64,000 nucleotides of DNA, from contig JAHEWK010000032.1 of assembly GCA_020740775.1 (NCBI GenBank), positions 248,001 to 312,000 of the forward strand. Reading direction: 5' to 3'. Both the position numbers and the translations under genes were made by a program. Source of the stretch: Ilyonectria destructans (Eukaryota; Ascomycota; Sordariomycetes; Hypocreales; Nectriaceae). Shown here piece by piece: positions 42,182 to 53,650 of this stretch (positions are counted from its first letter, which is position 1; each line of letters starts with the position of its first letter). The notes beneath the pieces are model-generated. The model was not told where the DNA came from. It saw nothing but the letters and a program-made list of their open reading frames with translations, and searched no databases.

Positions 42182-43075
42182 CTACCTCAGTACTTGAAAA
42201 TCCCGCTCTTCCGTCCGCTTTGATCGCTCATAGCGGCTATAGAATCGGTCTCTGGGCCGACTTGCGAGTACTGACCTCGTATTGGCAGGGGATGCGCAAT
42301 CGAGAACAATGCTTGCAGGTCGGCTTCTCTCCAGAACAGCGGATCTTCTTGCGGCGGCAGGAGATGCAGGCCAGTGGAAGGCGCTTGCGATCTTTGCCGG
42401 CCTTGGTTTTAAGCCCTCTCCAGAAAGACGACGTGGCGGTGCTTCTCCTCCTGACTTTGCCAATAAGACGGCGATTATCGGTGCAGTGATCTGACAGTAA
42501 AGCGGACTCAGTAGTGGCTGAGCCATCGAGAGAAGTGGCTGAGCCATCGAGAGAATTGGCTAAGGGCGAATTGATGTCTGCGACATTGTTGAAATCATCC
42601 ATCGTTTGACTACCCTGGTTCGTGCCGAAACCCATGTCCTGTGCGGGAACTGAAAGAAAAGAATGGAATGGGCGCTCAAGGGGTGTCAAAGGTGTCTGGA
42701 CGGGATGCGGAGGGAAAGGGCCAATGGGCTGGCCGACGTGGGCCTGACTCGCCAGAGGAAGGTAGACAGATTGATCAGAGAGCCTGGGCCCTGCGACAAG
42801 GGAGTCCAGGTTACCAAAACGGTAGGAGACCGTCAATGGGATATCGAGTGGTTGCAGTAACCCAGAGGTGTCAAAGAACAGCGCGCTAGCATCGGGAGGC
42901 TGGTGGCTACTGTGAAATTGATAACGACCCAAAATGCTGCGGTTGGACGACATGGCTTTGTTGAAGCCCTCTGCGACTGAAGCGCTTGAAACCACCCCCA
43001 AAGGTAGGAATCACGATGGCTGATAGAATGAGGCGCAGTCGCACTGGAGCTGGAACTGGCGGAGGACGAGGTCAT
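42182..43075 (-). pseudogene. truncated Zn(II)2Cys6 regulator
   Basis: A frame starting MTSSSASSSSSATAPHSISH at 43075 probably joins, through a short intron, to GFNKAMSSNRSILGRY in the frame ending at 42237. The zinc cluster is CISCRRKKIRCSGEKPTCKHC, preceded by basic RRRSTATSSFW and KDRKRLPLA. In the usual architecture of this type the cluster is followed by a linker and a large regulatory domain. Here the frame stops 20 residues after the cluster, and the expected linker appears shifted in the overlapping frame (DRFYSRYERSKRTEERDF). I therefore read it as a frameshifted, C-terminally truncated regulator. A short DNA-binding-only protein cannot be ruled out. Confidence 0.65.
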
Positions 43076-44489
43076 AGCACTTGAGTTTGGGTGCTGTGGA
43101 GGAGTGGAGGTTTTAAGAGTATGTATTCAACATAGTGTACCGTGGAGGGCGCAAATCTTTGAGATAAGTCATCAGAATATGAACAGCACCAAGCAGCTTC
43201 GTATTTAGTTTTCATGTGGCTGCACGCTCCGGGCAAACAGTGCCGCATCATGCAGGCAACCTCATTGCACCTCGTTTGGAGCTACCTCCGGGAGCTCAGC
43301 GAATCAATGATCGAAGCGAGGAATCTCTCCAAAAATGCATAGCATAGACCCGCATAACAACCATTCCTTCAATCGCTGATTCATAGAACTAGCTTGGAAA
43401 GGGTATTTCTATGTTAAATCAGCCATGAGAAACTGTGTAGGGTGACCAGTTAGCCCTGTTCAATGCTTGACATTCACCAGTGCGGGCGCTGACCATCGTA
43501 TTCGGAGGACGATTTGTAAATTTGAAAACGCAATACAGTTTGACAAACACTGAGAATCGGTATCGGACACGACATGAGAGCATGTGATATGGCTGCCCAT
43601 GTGTCGCAGCTGTGACTTTCGTCGTCATTGTGACATGTGGTAAGGTTTACTTGTTGGGGAAATGGACCCTCCCTACCATGCAATGCATAAGATACTGTAA
43701 TACCACATAAATCCTAGAACCTGAGGTAAACTACATGCATGTGAAATACCGATCCGCCATCCCAGCGCATCCTCCATTTTTTTTGAGTTACGGCTCCGGC
43801 GCACCCCTAGCATGCTAATTGGGGAGACCCTAAGAAGCGGGAGGTATGTTAATGATGTTACATGTGATCAGACAAAGCATGTTTTAGTATATTGAACTTC
43901 GCCCACCCAAATCAATACGACGAGCTCTAATGCATGCGAGGCAAACCTTCAAGGGAACTGGGAAGTTCCGAGAATAATGACGGTGACCCCTGGCTGCTAT
44001 TCGCAGTTGATCACTCGGTATTCGGACGGTACGGAAGTCCATATTGCAGACTGGGCCAAAAGTGTACCCTGGCCTCAACCAAGCTAGGGTCACACCCAAG
44101 ATGTGTCCACGCACGACTTCAATAGAAGGATACCCCTAGATAATACATATCTCATCAATGTCATTTTGAACGATAAACAATGACGTTCGCGGTCTCTATT
44201 CTTCAATGTGTATACAATCTCTTTCTTGGACTTGAAGTTGTAGAAACCGGCAAGAAGAATCTTCTCTAGCCCCTTCTTCATCGCCAAAGAAATCTGGGTT
44301 AGTATCAACTCAGTTTATACAGCATACAGAGGTTTGTTGACATGTTGTCCCTTTGTTTATTTACTTCCTCAGCCGCCCTTACCTGGTTGCTGACATATAC
44401 TTTGCCGATCTTAGGTTAGCTTACTGTCGCCACAGCATCAGGATCTTCCTGCCCCACTGCTTCATTTCCTCACAACCTTCGCACTTGTT
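43076..44489. other. intergenic region, nothing recognised
   Basis: 1.4 kb AT-moderate sequence with scattered short frames; no domain, RNA gene or repeat found by eye. Confidence 0.5.
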
Positions 44490-44780
44490 GTGTCGATGCC
44501 TCAACCAATTACTTCTATGGCGACGATGATCCCGGACTCTACCGATTTGACTCCTGCTGGGCTGAAGACACAGGAGGAGAAGTTGATCAATGGCGGCTTC
44601 CCCCCAGCCCGACTTGCAGCCCTCCCAACGAAGGTACTGGGTGTGAATACCCGGACTTTCACATATGGCGGCCCTCAGCCTACATCAAATCCCGACCTAA
44701 CTATCTGGGCCCTTGGGAATGCCTTGAAGACATGTTCAAATAAGGTCTTAGATCTAATAGACCTAAGCAAGGTTGGTTGA
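44490..44780 (+). CDS. small hypothetical protein
   Basis: 96 residues beginning MSMPQPITSMATMIPDST and containing PARLAALPTKVLGVNTRTFT and LTIWALGNALKTC. Codon use looks protein-like and the preceding bases are pyrimidine-rich as in fungal leaders. No family recognised. A splice donor at the very end (AAG|GTTGGT) could extend it, but the candidate second exon overlaps the opposite-strand gene. Confidence 0.4.
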   Translation: MSMPQPITSMATMIPDSTDLTPAGLKTQEEKLINGGFPPARLAALPTKVLGVNTRTFTYGGPQPTSNPDLTIWALGNALKTCSNKVLDLIDLSKVG

Positions 44781-44788
44781 TTCTTCCT

Positions 44789-45304
44789 TCATTGTGACCC
44801 CATGTCGCTTTTCTTTTTTTTAACCTGCATTGGCCTGTTCGACAACTTGAGATCCGCATGAGGCCTAAGGTCTTTGGTCAAGAAAAGGGGCCATGTACAG
44901 TTACATTCAATGGCAGCCAAGGCCTGAATGTGAATGACGATGGATTCTGTCGTAGAGGGCGACTTCTGGCCGGCTTGGCCGTGGTCCTGTTGTATACTCT
45001 CCTCCCGATTGTATTGTGCCTGAAAAATGGCCATCTGGTAGTTCTCAGGTGGTGGACGAGAAGTTGGGACTGTCAAGGCTTGCTGTGACGGTTTGACTCG
45101 TCGACGGGGGTTGGGGGAATCCGCCGTGAGGTCAATTGGGTTGTTGGAACGAGCATTGTTGATGGGGGCATTAGAGAAAAATTGGTTACAATGAGGACAG
45201 TAAGGGGCTGTAGGAAACTGGGCTTGAATGTCGGTGTGTGGCGTGCCGCCCCCAGTTGTGATATCTGGGCAGCTTGGGCAGAACGGAGTGAGAGAGGGAG
45301 CCAT
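44789..45304 (-). CDS. hypothetical protein with two CxxC pairs
   Basis: Starting at MAPSLTPFCPSCPD (45304) the frame has 171 residues. FCPSC and YCPHCNQFF are two CxxC pairs about 27 residues apart that could form one zinc ribbon. After them NNPIDLT and a short basic run (NPRRRVK) suggest a small nuclear protein; the C-terminus is Gln/Glu-rich then basic. I believe similar small proteins are repeated in Sordariomycete genomes, but this is from memory only. It faces the gene at 44490 with 8 bp between stops. Confidence 0.5.
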   Translation of the reverse strand: MAPSLTPFCPSCPDITTGGGTPHTDIQAQFPTAPYCPHCNQFFSNAPINNARSNNPIDLTADSPNPRRRVKPSQQALTVPTSRPPPENYQMAIFQAQYNREESIQQDHGQAGQKSPSTTESIVIHIQALAAIECNCTWPLFLTKDLRPHADLKLSNRPMQVKKKKSDMGSQ

Positions 45305-45899
45305 TGGAAGGTTGTGATGAGATTGAAAGAGATTGAAAGGCAGACAAGACACAGTAATGCGCATTAATGCGCTTTTGAGCTACGTTGCTGGTTGCCCAGT
45401 TATCCTCTTCTTAGTAATCGCCTCTCTGACCGGGATCAAGTCGTTGCCACGATAGCAACTCATTGACCCCCGACTTCTTCATAGACCGTGTCTTTATCTG
45501 ACTATCTATCTAAGCAGATATGACCCATGTCAGTATTTAGTTAAGTGTAATCTTAAAGTGACGATGGTGTGGACCTAGCAAGCATTGGGTGGGTAGTTGG
45601 GATCAGGGTACACTTTTGGCCCAGTCTTCGATATGGACTTCCGTAAAAATCCATCCATCCATATTGAGTCCTCTTGTTGCTTATACTTCCTTGCCTATCG
45701 CATATTCCTTCTTCTCTGCGGGTTCCCATGGGTTAGTAGTGTTAACGGCGAACTAGCTTGAAGCCTATTCTTCAAGTGTTCAGTGTCCTATCCACGGCGG
45801 CTGAAGCGGTGTTCGCTATTTTGGCACGGGGTGAGGGTGGGGTGGAGTTGAAATAGTAGGGGTGTAAGGGGGTTGATAGAGAGAGGCCTGTCTCCCTAG
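45305..45899. other. region between small hypothetical gene and LINE-B 3' end
   Basis: About 0.6 kb; no gene supported. It must include the promoter of the minus-strand hypothetical gene and the 3' untranslated tail of LINE-B, whose exact end was not found. Confidence 0.5.
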
Positions 45900-48800
45900 T
45901 TAGCTTGCATCGAGGCGGCCTGTGGCCAATGCAAATCGGATTGTCGCTTGAACGGCCTTCATGTTTGGCGTCCATTTTTGGTCATCAGATGGTGACTTTC
46001 CTCCAAGATAAAAAGAGACATTGCTCCTCTGGGTGCTAGTGCATTGAAGCATCTCTGTACGGTATGCCGTCCACTTTCGGCATCGGAAGAGGAAGTGTTC
46101 AACCGTTTCTCTCGCTTGTCCACAATCACACTGGTCCGATGATACAGCTTTGATGTGAAAGAGGTACGAGTTTAGTCTTGCCATGCCCGTTCTGAGTTGC
46201 GCCAGCACATTTGCTTCCTTCCATGATAGCTGGTCATAGAGTTGTTTCGTGTGTTTGCCTGGCAGTGCTGCGTCTATTTGCTTGGAGTATCTTCCAACTT
46301 TTTCCGGCAGTGTCCTATTAGCGTCGACTTTCGATTGCGCAATTCTGAGCGTCGTCGACCGCATGCTAGAGCACTGTTTTTCAGGGGTGGCTCCTTGCTG
46401 TGTTGCCTTCCGGGCCTCCTCTTTGGCATGCTTGAGAAGCTTGTTCTCAGCGCTTGAGTGTAGCCACAGAGCCTTTACAACATTTCCACCTTCCCGCAGC
46501 TCTTCAATCGAATCATAGATACAGCGTATATATTCCTGCCCGGATTGCTGACGGGGTTGCCTAAGGGAGAGTGCAGCAGCTTTGTTGCTCGTGATCAGTA
46601 CAACGCTGCGATATTTGAAGTATGGTAGGGCTCGCCTCAAAGCATATTCCATCGCCGCGAGTTCTCCGCTGTACGGGCTCTGTTCTGTTCTCAGACCAAG
46701 GGTGAACGAGAAGGTCTGGAGTTTCGGACCGCCTCGCATGGACAACGGAATCTGGATTGCTCCGCCAGCACCTACTATGCCGTTCCGCGCGGAGCTGCTC
46801 ACCGCGACGCGTATGGCCCAACCTGCTTCTGCCTCTCTCGCTGCTTTCCCATCGGTAGTAGCTTCCACTCGTTCTTTCCATGGAGCTAGTGTAAGTGGTT
46901 GAATGGTTTCCAGCTGTTCCATTGGGATATCTACTAGAGTCGTTGCTACCTGGTACAGCGGTGACCGGTGGGATCTTCTGAACGTTCGTATGCGAGATGT
47001 CATTCTGCGAAGAGGATTGGTATCCGGCAAGGTGTGGATATTCGTCCACATCTTGATTGCCCTCTTCCAAAACCTTTCTTGTGCTGGAGCAATGTGGGCT
47101 TCTGCTTCTGCCACGCTTGTCGCCACGGTCCTAAACGTCCCAACAATTGCCTGTGCTCCCACTTTCTGAACCCTGTTGATCGGTCCTTTGAGTCTGTCTT
47201 TGACCCGATGCATCCACACGTTGGAGGCATAGTCCACCACTGGGGCTACTGTAGCTATGAATAATTGTCTTGCTGTTGCTGGCGACAAGCCCCTTAGCCT
47301 CTTCAGTTCCATTGCTGCCTTCAAACCCTTAGAGGCTGCTCTCGCAATATGTTCCTTGTACTTGAGCCCGGCGTCCATGACGACTCCTAGGATCTTGACA
47401 TGATCTTTCGGTTGAACCACCTGTCCCTTGATTGTGAAAGGTTTTGAGTCGGTTTTGTAGTCTCTCCGAGTGAAGTGTATGATAGCCGTCTTGTCCGCCT
47501 CAAACGTCGCGCCGCTTCTCTTCTCCCAATCCAACGCATCTTCGATGATTGACTCGACGCCCTTGCGGTTGCTTTGTGCCGTCGGCCCTGTGACCCAGGC
47601 TGTGAAATCGTCCACGAATGCGATTGCCCCTCTGTTGCTGTCGATACGACGCTGTACCAAATCTGCATTGAAGAAAAGGAACAAGATTGGAGAGAGCGGA
47701 GAGCCTTGGGGTAGGCCTGCCTGTGGTAGGTCTCGAGTTTCTAATGACTCTCCATTGATTTGGATCTTTGCCGTACGATTGGAGCAAAACGCCTCAACCC
47801 ACGGGAGTAGTTTCTCCGGGATGCCACGTGCTTTCAGTCTCTGAAGCAGCCTCTCCTTACATACTCCATTGTAGGCTCCCTTGACATCAAAACTGACCAG
47901 GCTTACAATCCGTCGACCTCGCCAGGCAGCATAGATTTGTTCCTGCAGGAGTAGAAGCGCTTGCTCTGCTGATCGTTGTTTACGGGCTCCAAAGTGATTC
48001 GTCGGGAGCAAGCCGTATGTTTCCACCGCATGTGAGATACGTTCTGCGACTACCGATTCCAATACTTTGCCGAGAGTAGCTAGAAGTGAAATTGGTCGCC
48101 ACGCCTGTGCAATCGTGTAGTTCTTTTTGCCAGGCTTTTTCAGCGGTATAATCTTTGCATGCCTCCATTGATCGGGTAATATTCCCTCATCTAATGACGC
48201 CCGGAAGATGGCCATCACCCGATGTTTGACCACCGGCCACACCTGTTTCCACACAATCACCGGTAATCCATCTTCTCCAGGCGCCTTCCATGATTTTGCC
48301 GCGAAGAGTTGTCGTTCTACCTCCTCCATCGTGATGTCAGGCATCGTCACAGTGGCTCTCTGAGGCCTAGGGCCTTCGTCTTTGATGTCGGTCGGCAAGG
48401 GAGGGAGGAACTTGGACAGCAACTCTTCAGCTTGTTCTCTGTGGTTGGTTGTGGTTGTTCCGTCCGCCCTGATTAGCTGTGGAACTTTGCCGCAGCGCTC
48501 CGAACAAAACAAAACAAAACAAAACTGATCATCATTTTGTTTTGTTTTGAAAAAATACAGGCTGATATTGGTTTGGTATTGATTTGTATTGAATATTATC
48601 AAAATGTTATCAAAATCTTAGTGACAGGAGACGGCCGACCGCCACCGGACCCGAGAACCAGATTTGCTTCATCGACGTTATCAAGTTGGCTCTTTACGCT
48701 GTGAGCTCGGCGAAGAATTGAAAAGGCGTCGCCGCCGGTATACGGAAGGTTTGTGAGAGAGCCGGAAGACTGACTGGCTGACTGACTAGGTGTCAGGCTC

Positions 48801-50288
48801 GATACCGATGAGGAATCGTCGAAAAATGGTTCATTGGGGTTAAGTTAGCTAACTTTGATATGCGGGGGGGAAGAAAAAAAGAAAAAAATTCCTTTGTTGA
48901 AAATAGGCCGACCCGCAAAAATGTGACAAAATTTTAGACAGTCGGAAGCACTTACCCTATGTCCGACTGACGGGGGGGAGCTTACCAAAATATACCAAAA
49001 CTACCAATACAAAACGCCAGGCTAGTATTGTTTTGAATAGCCTTAATTTTGGTTTGGTTTTGTATTGGTTTGTATTGATTTGATTTGGAATAGTTTTGTT
49101 TTGTTCTGAGCGCTGCTTTGCCGAATGCCGTGTCATCACCGGACTTCAGGTACTTAGCTGCCTCCCAGATGTTATCGTTGTCCGCCAGAAACTCATTCCA
49201 ATGCTTCTTCTTTTGTTGCCTGATGGCGTCATGATACTGCTTCGAGGCCCCTTTCGCTGTCTCTTCCAGTTCCATCCTCGCCCATCCTGCCCGTCTCACG
49301 GACCGAGCGCGGTTCCTCCAATACGTGTATATCCGACGAAGCTGCGTCAGATCTGCCGTCCACCACCGCTTAGTGTACGGCGAAGGCTTGGCTCTTGGTG
49401 TCATGGAATGCACCGCCTCCATAACCACCGACATCAATTTGTCGGTCTTCTCCTGTACCGTGCCTTCCGACGGCATCGTCCCTAGCGCGCTTGCAATTCT
49501 TGCGTTGATTTCTTTCCAAGGCGCATTCTTTAGGAGAAGTCGATTCTGCTGTTTTGGCTGCGGAACCGAAATATCGAAGACCGTGTTAATCGCCTGATGA
49601 TCTGAGCCGTGCTCTGTCCTATGTATTGTGCATTTGACGGTCGAGGCCGTCAACTCCTCCGAAGCCAGGACCGAGTCGACCGTTGTTGCAAAGTCTCCAC
49701 TACTCCACGTCTTCGTTCCTCTGGGGAGCAAGCTGGTGAGACCAAACTCGTTCATGAGGTCAATGATCTGATCCGCTTCGCCTTGTCTTACTAAAGAAAC
49801 ATCATCTCCTCCCCACAACTGGTCGTGCTGGTTGAAGTCTCCGACAACCATCACATCCACGAGCCTGCCAGCCTCTCCTCTTGTGTCCAAGATGACCTGG
49901 CGTAAAGTGTCGCAAGTGTCTCGTAAAGCCTGAGGATCCCCTCCCGGCACGTACGTTGATATCACCAGAACCGTCCGCTCCGGGAGATGTATGATGGCTG
50001 CCGTCATGTCCGGCGTCTCTATCGGTATCTGCTCTGCTTCCACATCCTTGTTCACCCACAGCATGCTCCGTATCGGCCATCTGCCCTCCCTCCAAACTGT
50101 AGGGACCATTTTGATCCACCTGGGGTGTCCCATAGGGGTTGTCAGCAGTTTGCCGTCGATTTTCCGTGCCTGTGGTTCCTGAATTGCTACAACTGCAAAG
50201 TCTTGGAGCTGCTTGTCGTTCATTAGGCTCTCGTGTACCATATCCTGTTTCTCACATTCAGTTGGATTGCCTGAAACATTCTACTCAT
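45900..50288 (-). pseudogene. LINE-B ORF2: APE endonuclease, reverse transcriptase, RNase H-like, zinc knuckle
   Basis: Starts [13 protein letters not shown] at 50288, loses one base, then continues [17 protein letters not shown]. Endonuclease motifs are [20 protein letters not shown] and EHGSDHQAI. The frame runs through DTAFGK, is interrupted by the MITE, and resumes with VPQLIRADG; removing the MITE and one target copy restores a perfect join. The reverse transcriptase has GLPQGSPLSPILFLFFNADL and AFVDDFTAW. The RNase H-like part has SGELAAMEYAL but lacks the Asp expected in the first and third blocks (SSSARNGIVGAGG, LITSNKAAALSL). C-terminal knuckle CDCGQARETVEHFLFRC. By family it nicks target DNA and copies its own RNA there; this copy is inactive. 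Confidence 0.92.
48493..49115. mobile_element. 623-bp hAT-type MITE inserted in LINE-B ORF2
   Basis: Terminal inverted repeats of about 23 bp with one mismatch: CAGCGCTCCGAACAAAAC on the left, CAGCGCTCAGAACAAAAC read inward from the right. It is flanked by perfect 8-bp direct repeats CTTTGCCG (48485-48492 and 49116-49123). CAG ends plus 8-bp duplications indicate the hAT superfamily. The interior is AT-rich and full of TTTTGTTTTG and TTGGTTTG strings with no transposase, so it is non-autonomous. hAT-A has different terminal repeats and is not its obvious source. Confidence 0.93.
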
Positions 50289-51591
50289 GTCGAGTAGGGT
50301 AGAGTTTCGGGCAGCTTCGACTGAACGACTCATGGGGACCACCACAGGGTACACACTTAAGTACCTGCGCCTGGCACTCACTATGATGATGGCCTTCGGC
50401 AGCACACCTTGCACATACCCGATTCTTGCTGCACGATAATGCCTTATGGCCAAGCTCCTGGCAGTTATAGCATTGCATTGGTCCGGTTCTGCGCTCGAAG
50501 GCGCTGGTGTATGCCGATTCGCCGGCTGCATGGAAGTAGCGTTCCTGTAGAAGTCTCATAGCATCCCTATTTTTAGTGAGATATACTACCATGGATCCAT
50601 ATGCCTTTGTGCTGTCCTTTCGGCTCAACCAGGCTATCTTTGCAATTTGGATTTCGTTCTCCTGGCCCAAAGCTTCTGTTGTTCCAGGGAGGACCTTGCC
50701 TTCCTGGTCAAGGACGGCGGTACGGTTCACATTGTCAACTTTGACGGGGTACAGTTGGTCTCGGAGCACCCTCGTGCCTGGGGCCTTCTTGGCCTCGATG
50801 ATCATCTTGATCCTCTTCAATTCTTCCTCATTCCTACCGATGATCCTTAGGCGCTTGGTATTTCGTCCATCTCTGGTTACCGCAACACATCGCCATCTAG
50901 GTTGGTCGCTGGATGCTCGCATTTCCTGTTCAATGGTCCTGCGAATAACCGCTGGTGCAGTATCTCCAATATGATCCTCGGGCACCCTAGATGTATCTAC
51001 CGTGCAGAACACCGGTTCTGGGGTTGCTGATCGGACCGTGGATGGAGTTTGAGTGGTGATACTAGCAGGCGTCATTCTGGCAGCATCTGCATATGTCTGA
51101 CTAGGCAATCTTGCTGCATGAGCATTGTTTAAGGTGTCCAGTTGTAGCCGGGTCTGCTCCAGCTCGCTGCAAACCTGGGTGAGCTGCTCTCGGACTTGTG
51201 ATAATTCTTGTGCCATCTGGGCCGTGGTCCTAGTGACTTCCTCAGCCATGCGGTCGCTAAGTTTTGTAAACTCAAGCTGAAACTCTGCCTTCATCGTTTC
51301 CATTTTCTTGTTGAAGTCTTGTTCTAGGAGTCGTTTCAGACCCTGGATTGCCTCCGTCATGCCGCCAGCTGCCTTAGGCGTGGTCCTTTTCTTAGTTTTG
51401 GTGTGACTCAGAGCTCCCTCACTGCTCTCCTCTTCCTGCCATTCCATATCACCATTTTGCTGCTCAGATTCCAATGCCCTCGTCGTTCTGGTCCTTTTGC
51501 GCAGGGGACGATGATATCCCCTGCCCGGAACATCCGGTTCGCCTTCCATGACGACAATGACGTCTGAAGCGGGGTTCGCAACACCAGACAT
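50281..51591 (-). CDS. LINE-B ORF1 (Gag-like, three zinc knuckles)
   Basis: 436 residues, apparently intact. The N-terminal third is charged with basic stretches (PLRKRTRTTR, TKTKKRTTPK). A long heptad-rich coiled coil runs from about residue 85 to 155 (QDFNKKMETMKAEFQLEFTK and following). The C-terminus has three retroviral-type knuckles: CYNCQELGHKALSC, CARCAAEGHHHSEC and CVPCGGPHESFSRSC. By family, ORF1 binds the element RNA and forms the ribonucleoprotein used for target-primed reverse transcription. Its stop overlaps the ORF2 start. Confidence 0.9.
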   Translation of the reverse strand: MSGVANPASDVIVVMEGEPDVPGRGYHRPLRKRTRTTRALESEQQNGDMEWQEEESSEGALSHTKTKKRTTPKAAGGMTEAIQGLKRLLEQDFNKKMETMKAEFQLEFTKLSDRMAEEVTRTTAQMAQELSQVREQLTQVCSELEQTRLQLDTLNNAHAARLPSQTYADAARMTPASITTQTPSTVRSATPEPVFCTVDTSRVPEDHIGDTAPAVIRRTIEQEMRASSDQPRWRCVAVTRDGRNTKRLRIIGRNEEELKRIKMIIEAKKAPGTRVLRDQLYPVKVDNVNRTAVLDQEGKVLPGTTEALGQENEIQIAKIAWLSRKDSTKAYGSMVVYLTKNRDAMRLLQERYFHAAGESAYTSAFERRTGPMQCYNCQELGHKALSCSKNRVCARCAAEGHHHSECQAQVLKCVPCGGPHESFSRSCPKLYPTRHE

Positions 51592-52842
51592 CCGCCAATG
51601 CCTGAATCTCCGCCAAGCGGCTACCGGGTATTACAAAAGTTATAAAGAAGATAAATAATGAGATTTCGAGAAGTGTCGATTTTCTCCCGTCTACCGGGGG
51701 CATGGACGCTGGGGAAGGTGCATGGGCCAAGTTTTCTTGTATCCAGACCCAATACCAGATCCGAGAAGCGTGCACGGACCAGAAAAAAAACGGTATTGGG
51801 TGCCAACACCAGTGGTAATTGGTACAGTAGTGCTCACGTCTTCATTGAGTTTATTCGATATTGCTCAAAAGAGTATTAGTCAAGTAGAATAGATCGTTTG
51901 ATCAATGATTCAACGCCCAGAGAGATCGTAAGGCCTTAAAAGACCCCTTGCGAGGCATAGGACATGTTAGACGAGCGATGGTTGCCTACGCAACACTGCG
52001 TGACCAGGTCTGGTTGTAGGTTAGGCGATATTGCAATGGTTGGCATTAATGTCGACGCCCACATAGCAAGTCCGTTTCGAACCTTGCTTCCATTTCAAAC
52101 CTCCTCGCACCTTCCGCGTCATAACGTCACACCTAGCAAAGCATTGACTCAGTGGCGTTGTACCTTCAAAGACAGGGCCGCGATATCTACTTATAAAAGT
52201 GGGGACTAGACCAGCAAAAGTCCCTACTGTACCAAGGGTGCACTGTATTTTGACAAAATACACACAAACGGGCCTGTGCACACTGTCACGGCCCTTGGTA
52301 TTTCGTCAAAATACATCCTGTCAAGAAGTCAAAGATGTGTGCGTTGTTGATTATCACTAGCTTGCTAGGCGAGGGAATTGGAGCCTGTATGAGGTCCCGG
52401 CTGCTTGAGGCCACAGCCGCCGTAGGCGGCCGTGGGCTTTCTTCAACACATCCTTTTCATACATGCAGGAAGCCCCTCTGAACCCATATTTATTGCGTTT
52501 AATTACAGGATCCTTGTCTGTGCACTCGACAGGGTCTTCCAATGGCTAGCCTCAAGCGCATCATCGCATTCTTTCGCAAATCTCGTTTAGGAGTTGAAAC
52601 TGTTAGGGCTGGGCAGTTTTGGATTAGTGTTGGAGGATGACCCTGTATTACGAAACCTCTGATAGATCGATATCATGACCTTAGTCAGAGGGGTGTCAGA
52701 AAACCCCTCTCTGACCGGCCCGGTCGGTCAGAGCCGAAGCAATCATCAACATCATCATCACTGCATTGATCCCTATCCATTTGATCGAATTGACCGTAAC
52801 GGATCCAACACTTGGTGAAAGGAGGGTTGGCCTGTCGATAAG
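51592..52842. other. region between LINE-B and solo LTR; palindromes, no gene
   Basis: 1.25 kb without supported genes. A palindrome, GTATTTTGACAAAATAC, lies at about 52245-52261 and an inverted near-copy at about 52299-52313, flanking a TGTCACGGCCC string that also starts the solo LTR downstream. This may be the edge of a decayed LTR element. Confidence 0.5.
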
Positions 52843-53171
52843 TGTCACGGCCCAGGTTGACCAGGCGGTCAGGCCTGGCAGTAATCCCACGGGGGCCCAC
52901 TTTTTCCGTCCAATAACATGTGGAGCGTCACACTAAGGATCGTGCTCACGATCCAACCAATCGCCATTAGTATATAGACACTCATTTAACACTTTCATAG
53001 ACAGATACCCGTTGGATCACCAGCTATCAACACACTTGGTTACATTGAATCTACTATTCTACCATTACCAGACCGTGACCTACATTGCTCACTACGACGT
53101 CCTGATCCACTCGATCATACACCCCACGCCCGGACCTACCCTATACCCCTAGGTTAGACCCGACCGTCACA
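52843..53171. mobile_element. solo LTR (329 bp) with 5-bp target duplication
   Basis: Starts TGTCACGGCCC and ends CCGACCGTCACA, giving the standard TG..CA ends with short inverted tips. Directly flanked by ATAAG on both sides (52838-52842 and 53172-53176). An internal AGTATATAGACAC at about 52969 fits a TATA region. No internal retroviral genes remain, so it is a product of LTR-LTR recombination. Confidence 0.9.
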
Positions 53172-53518
53172 ATAAGCATCCGGCCTAAGTGAACGCAGAG
53201 CGTAAAGCAAAGAGCTGTTCTGAAAACCTGGTCCCTACTTCTGAGTTAGCGAATTATGGGATGTGCTGATTCTGGAGCGGCTACGACTGTGGCCGTTTTC
53301 GGCTCCTGAAGGATCCAACAGCTATTTTAGGACTCAAATGATCCTTGTGAAAGACTGCTTGGACACCCTCTTGCATGGCGGCAGATCAGTGGTCACTGAA
53401 GATTCTAGAAATGTAACAATTCGAGAGATGTCTTTACCTTCCTCTTTACAAATCTCCGCCCAATCGCTTGCCTGCACTGTGGAGAGGGTTTGGGTGGAGC
53501 TGGAGTCAGGGTTGGAAA

Positions 53519-53650
53519 TCGATCGACTGATCGATATGATCGATTCGATTAATCGATCCGATTTCGATTTCGATCGATCGATCCAACCTGTCAATCGATC
53601 GATATCGTATCGATCAAACCTCCAATCGATCGATTTGATCGTCGATCGCC
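53519..53650. repeat. GATC/ATCGAT-rich low-complexity tract
   Basis: About 130 bp in which CGATCGAT, ATCGAT and GATCGAT overlap many times, all self-complementary. It lies about 100 bp outside the left end of hAT-B, whose subterminal repeats contain the similar ATATCGATAT. Confidence 0.85.

Larger units (their letters stand above)
45900..51591 (-). mobile_element. near full-length Tad-clade LINE (LINE-B) interrupted by a MITE
   Basis: Minus-strand LINE with ORF1 (51591-50281) and ORF2 (50288-45900), which overlap by eight bases (ATGAGTAG), an arrangement usual for Tad elements. ORF2 has endonuclease, reverse transcriptase, RNase H-like domain and C-terminal knuckle. It is broken by a one-base deletion near 50245 and by the hAT-type MITE at 48493-49115. 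Exact 5' and 3' ends were not found; untranslated ends extend beyond the coordinates given. Confidence 0.9.

Noticed and set aside
44858..45088. Plus-strand frame with a possible membrane helix (LLAGLAVVLLYTLLPIVL)
   Set aside because: It lies wholly opposite the minus-strand CxxC protein, and the helix is the complement of its Gln/Glu-rich segment; no good splice donor links it to the gene at 44490.
52288..52310. Second LTR start (TGTCACGGCCC)
   Set aside because: Only the first 11 bases match the solo LTR; the rest differs and no TG..CA end pair or target duplication was found.
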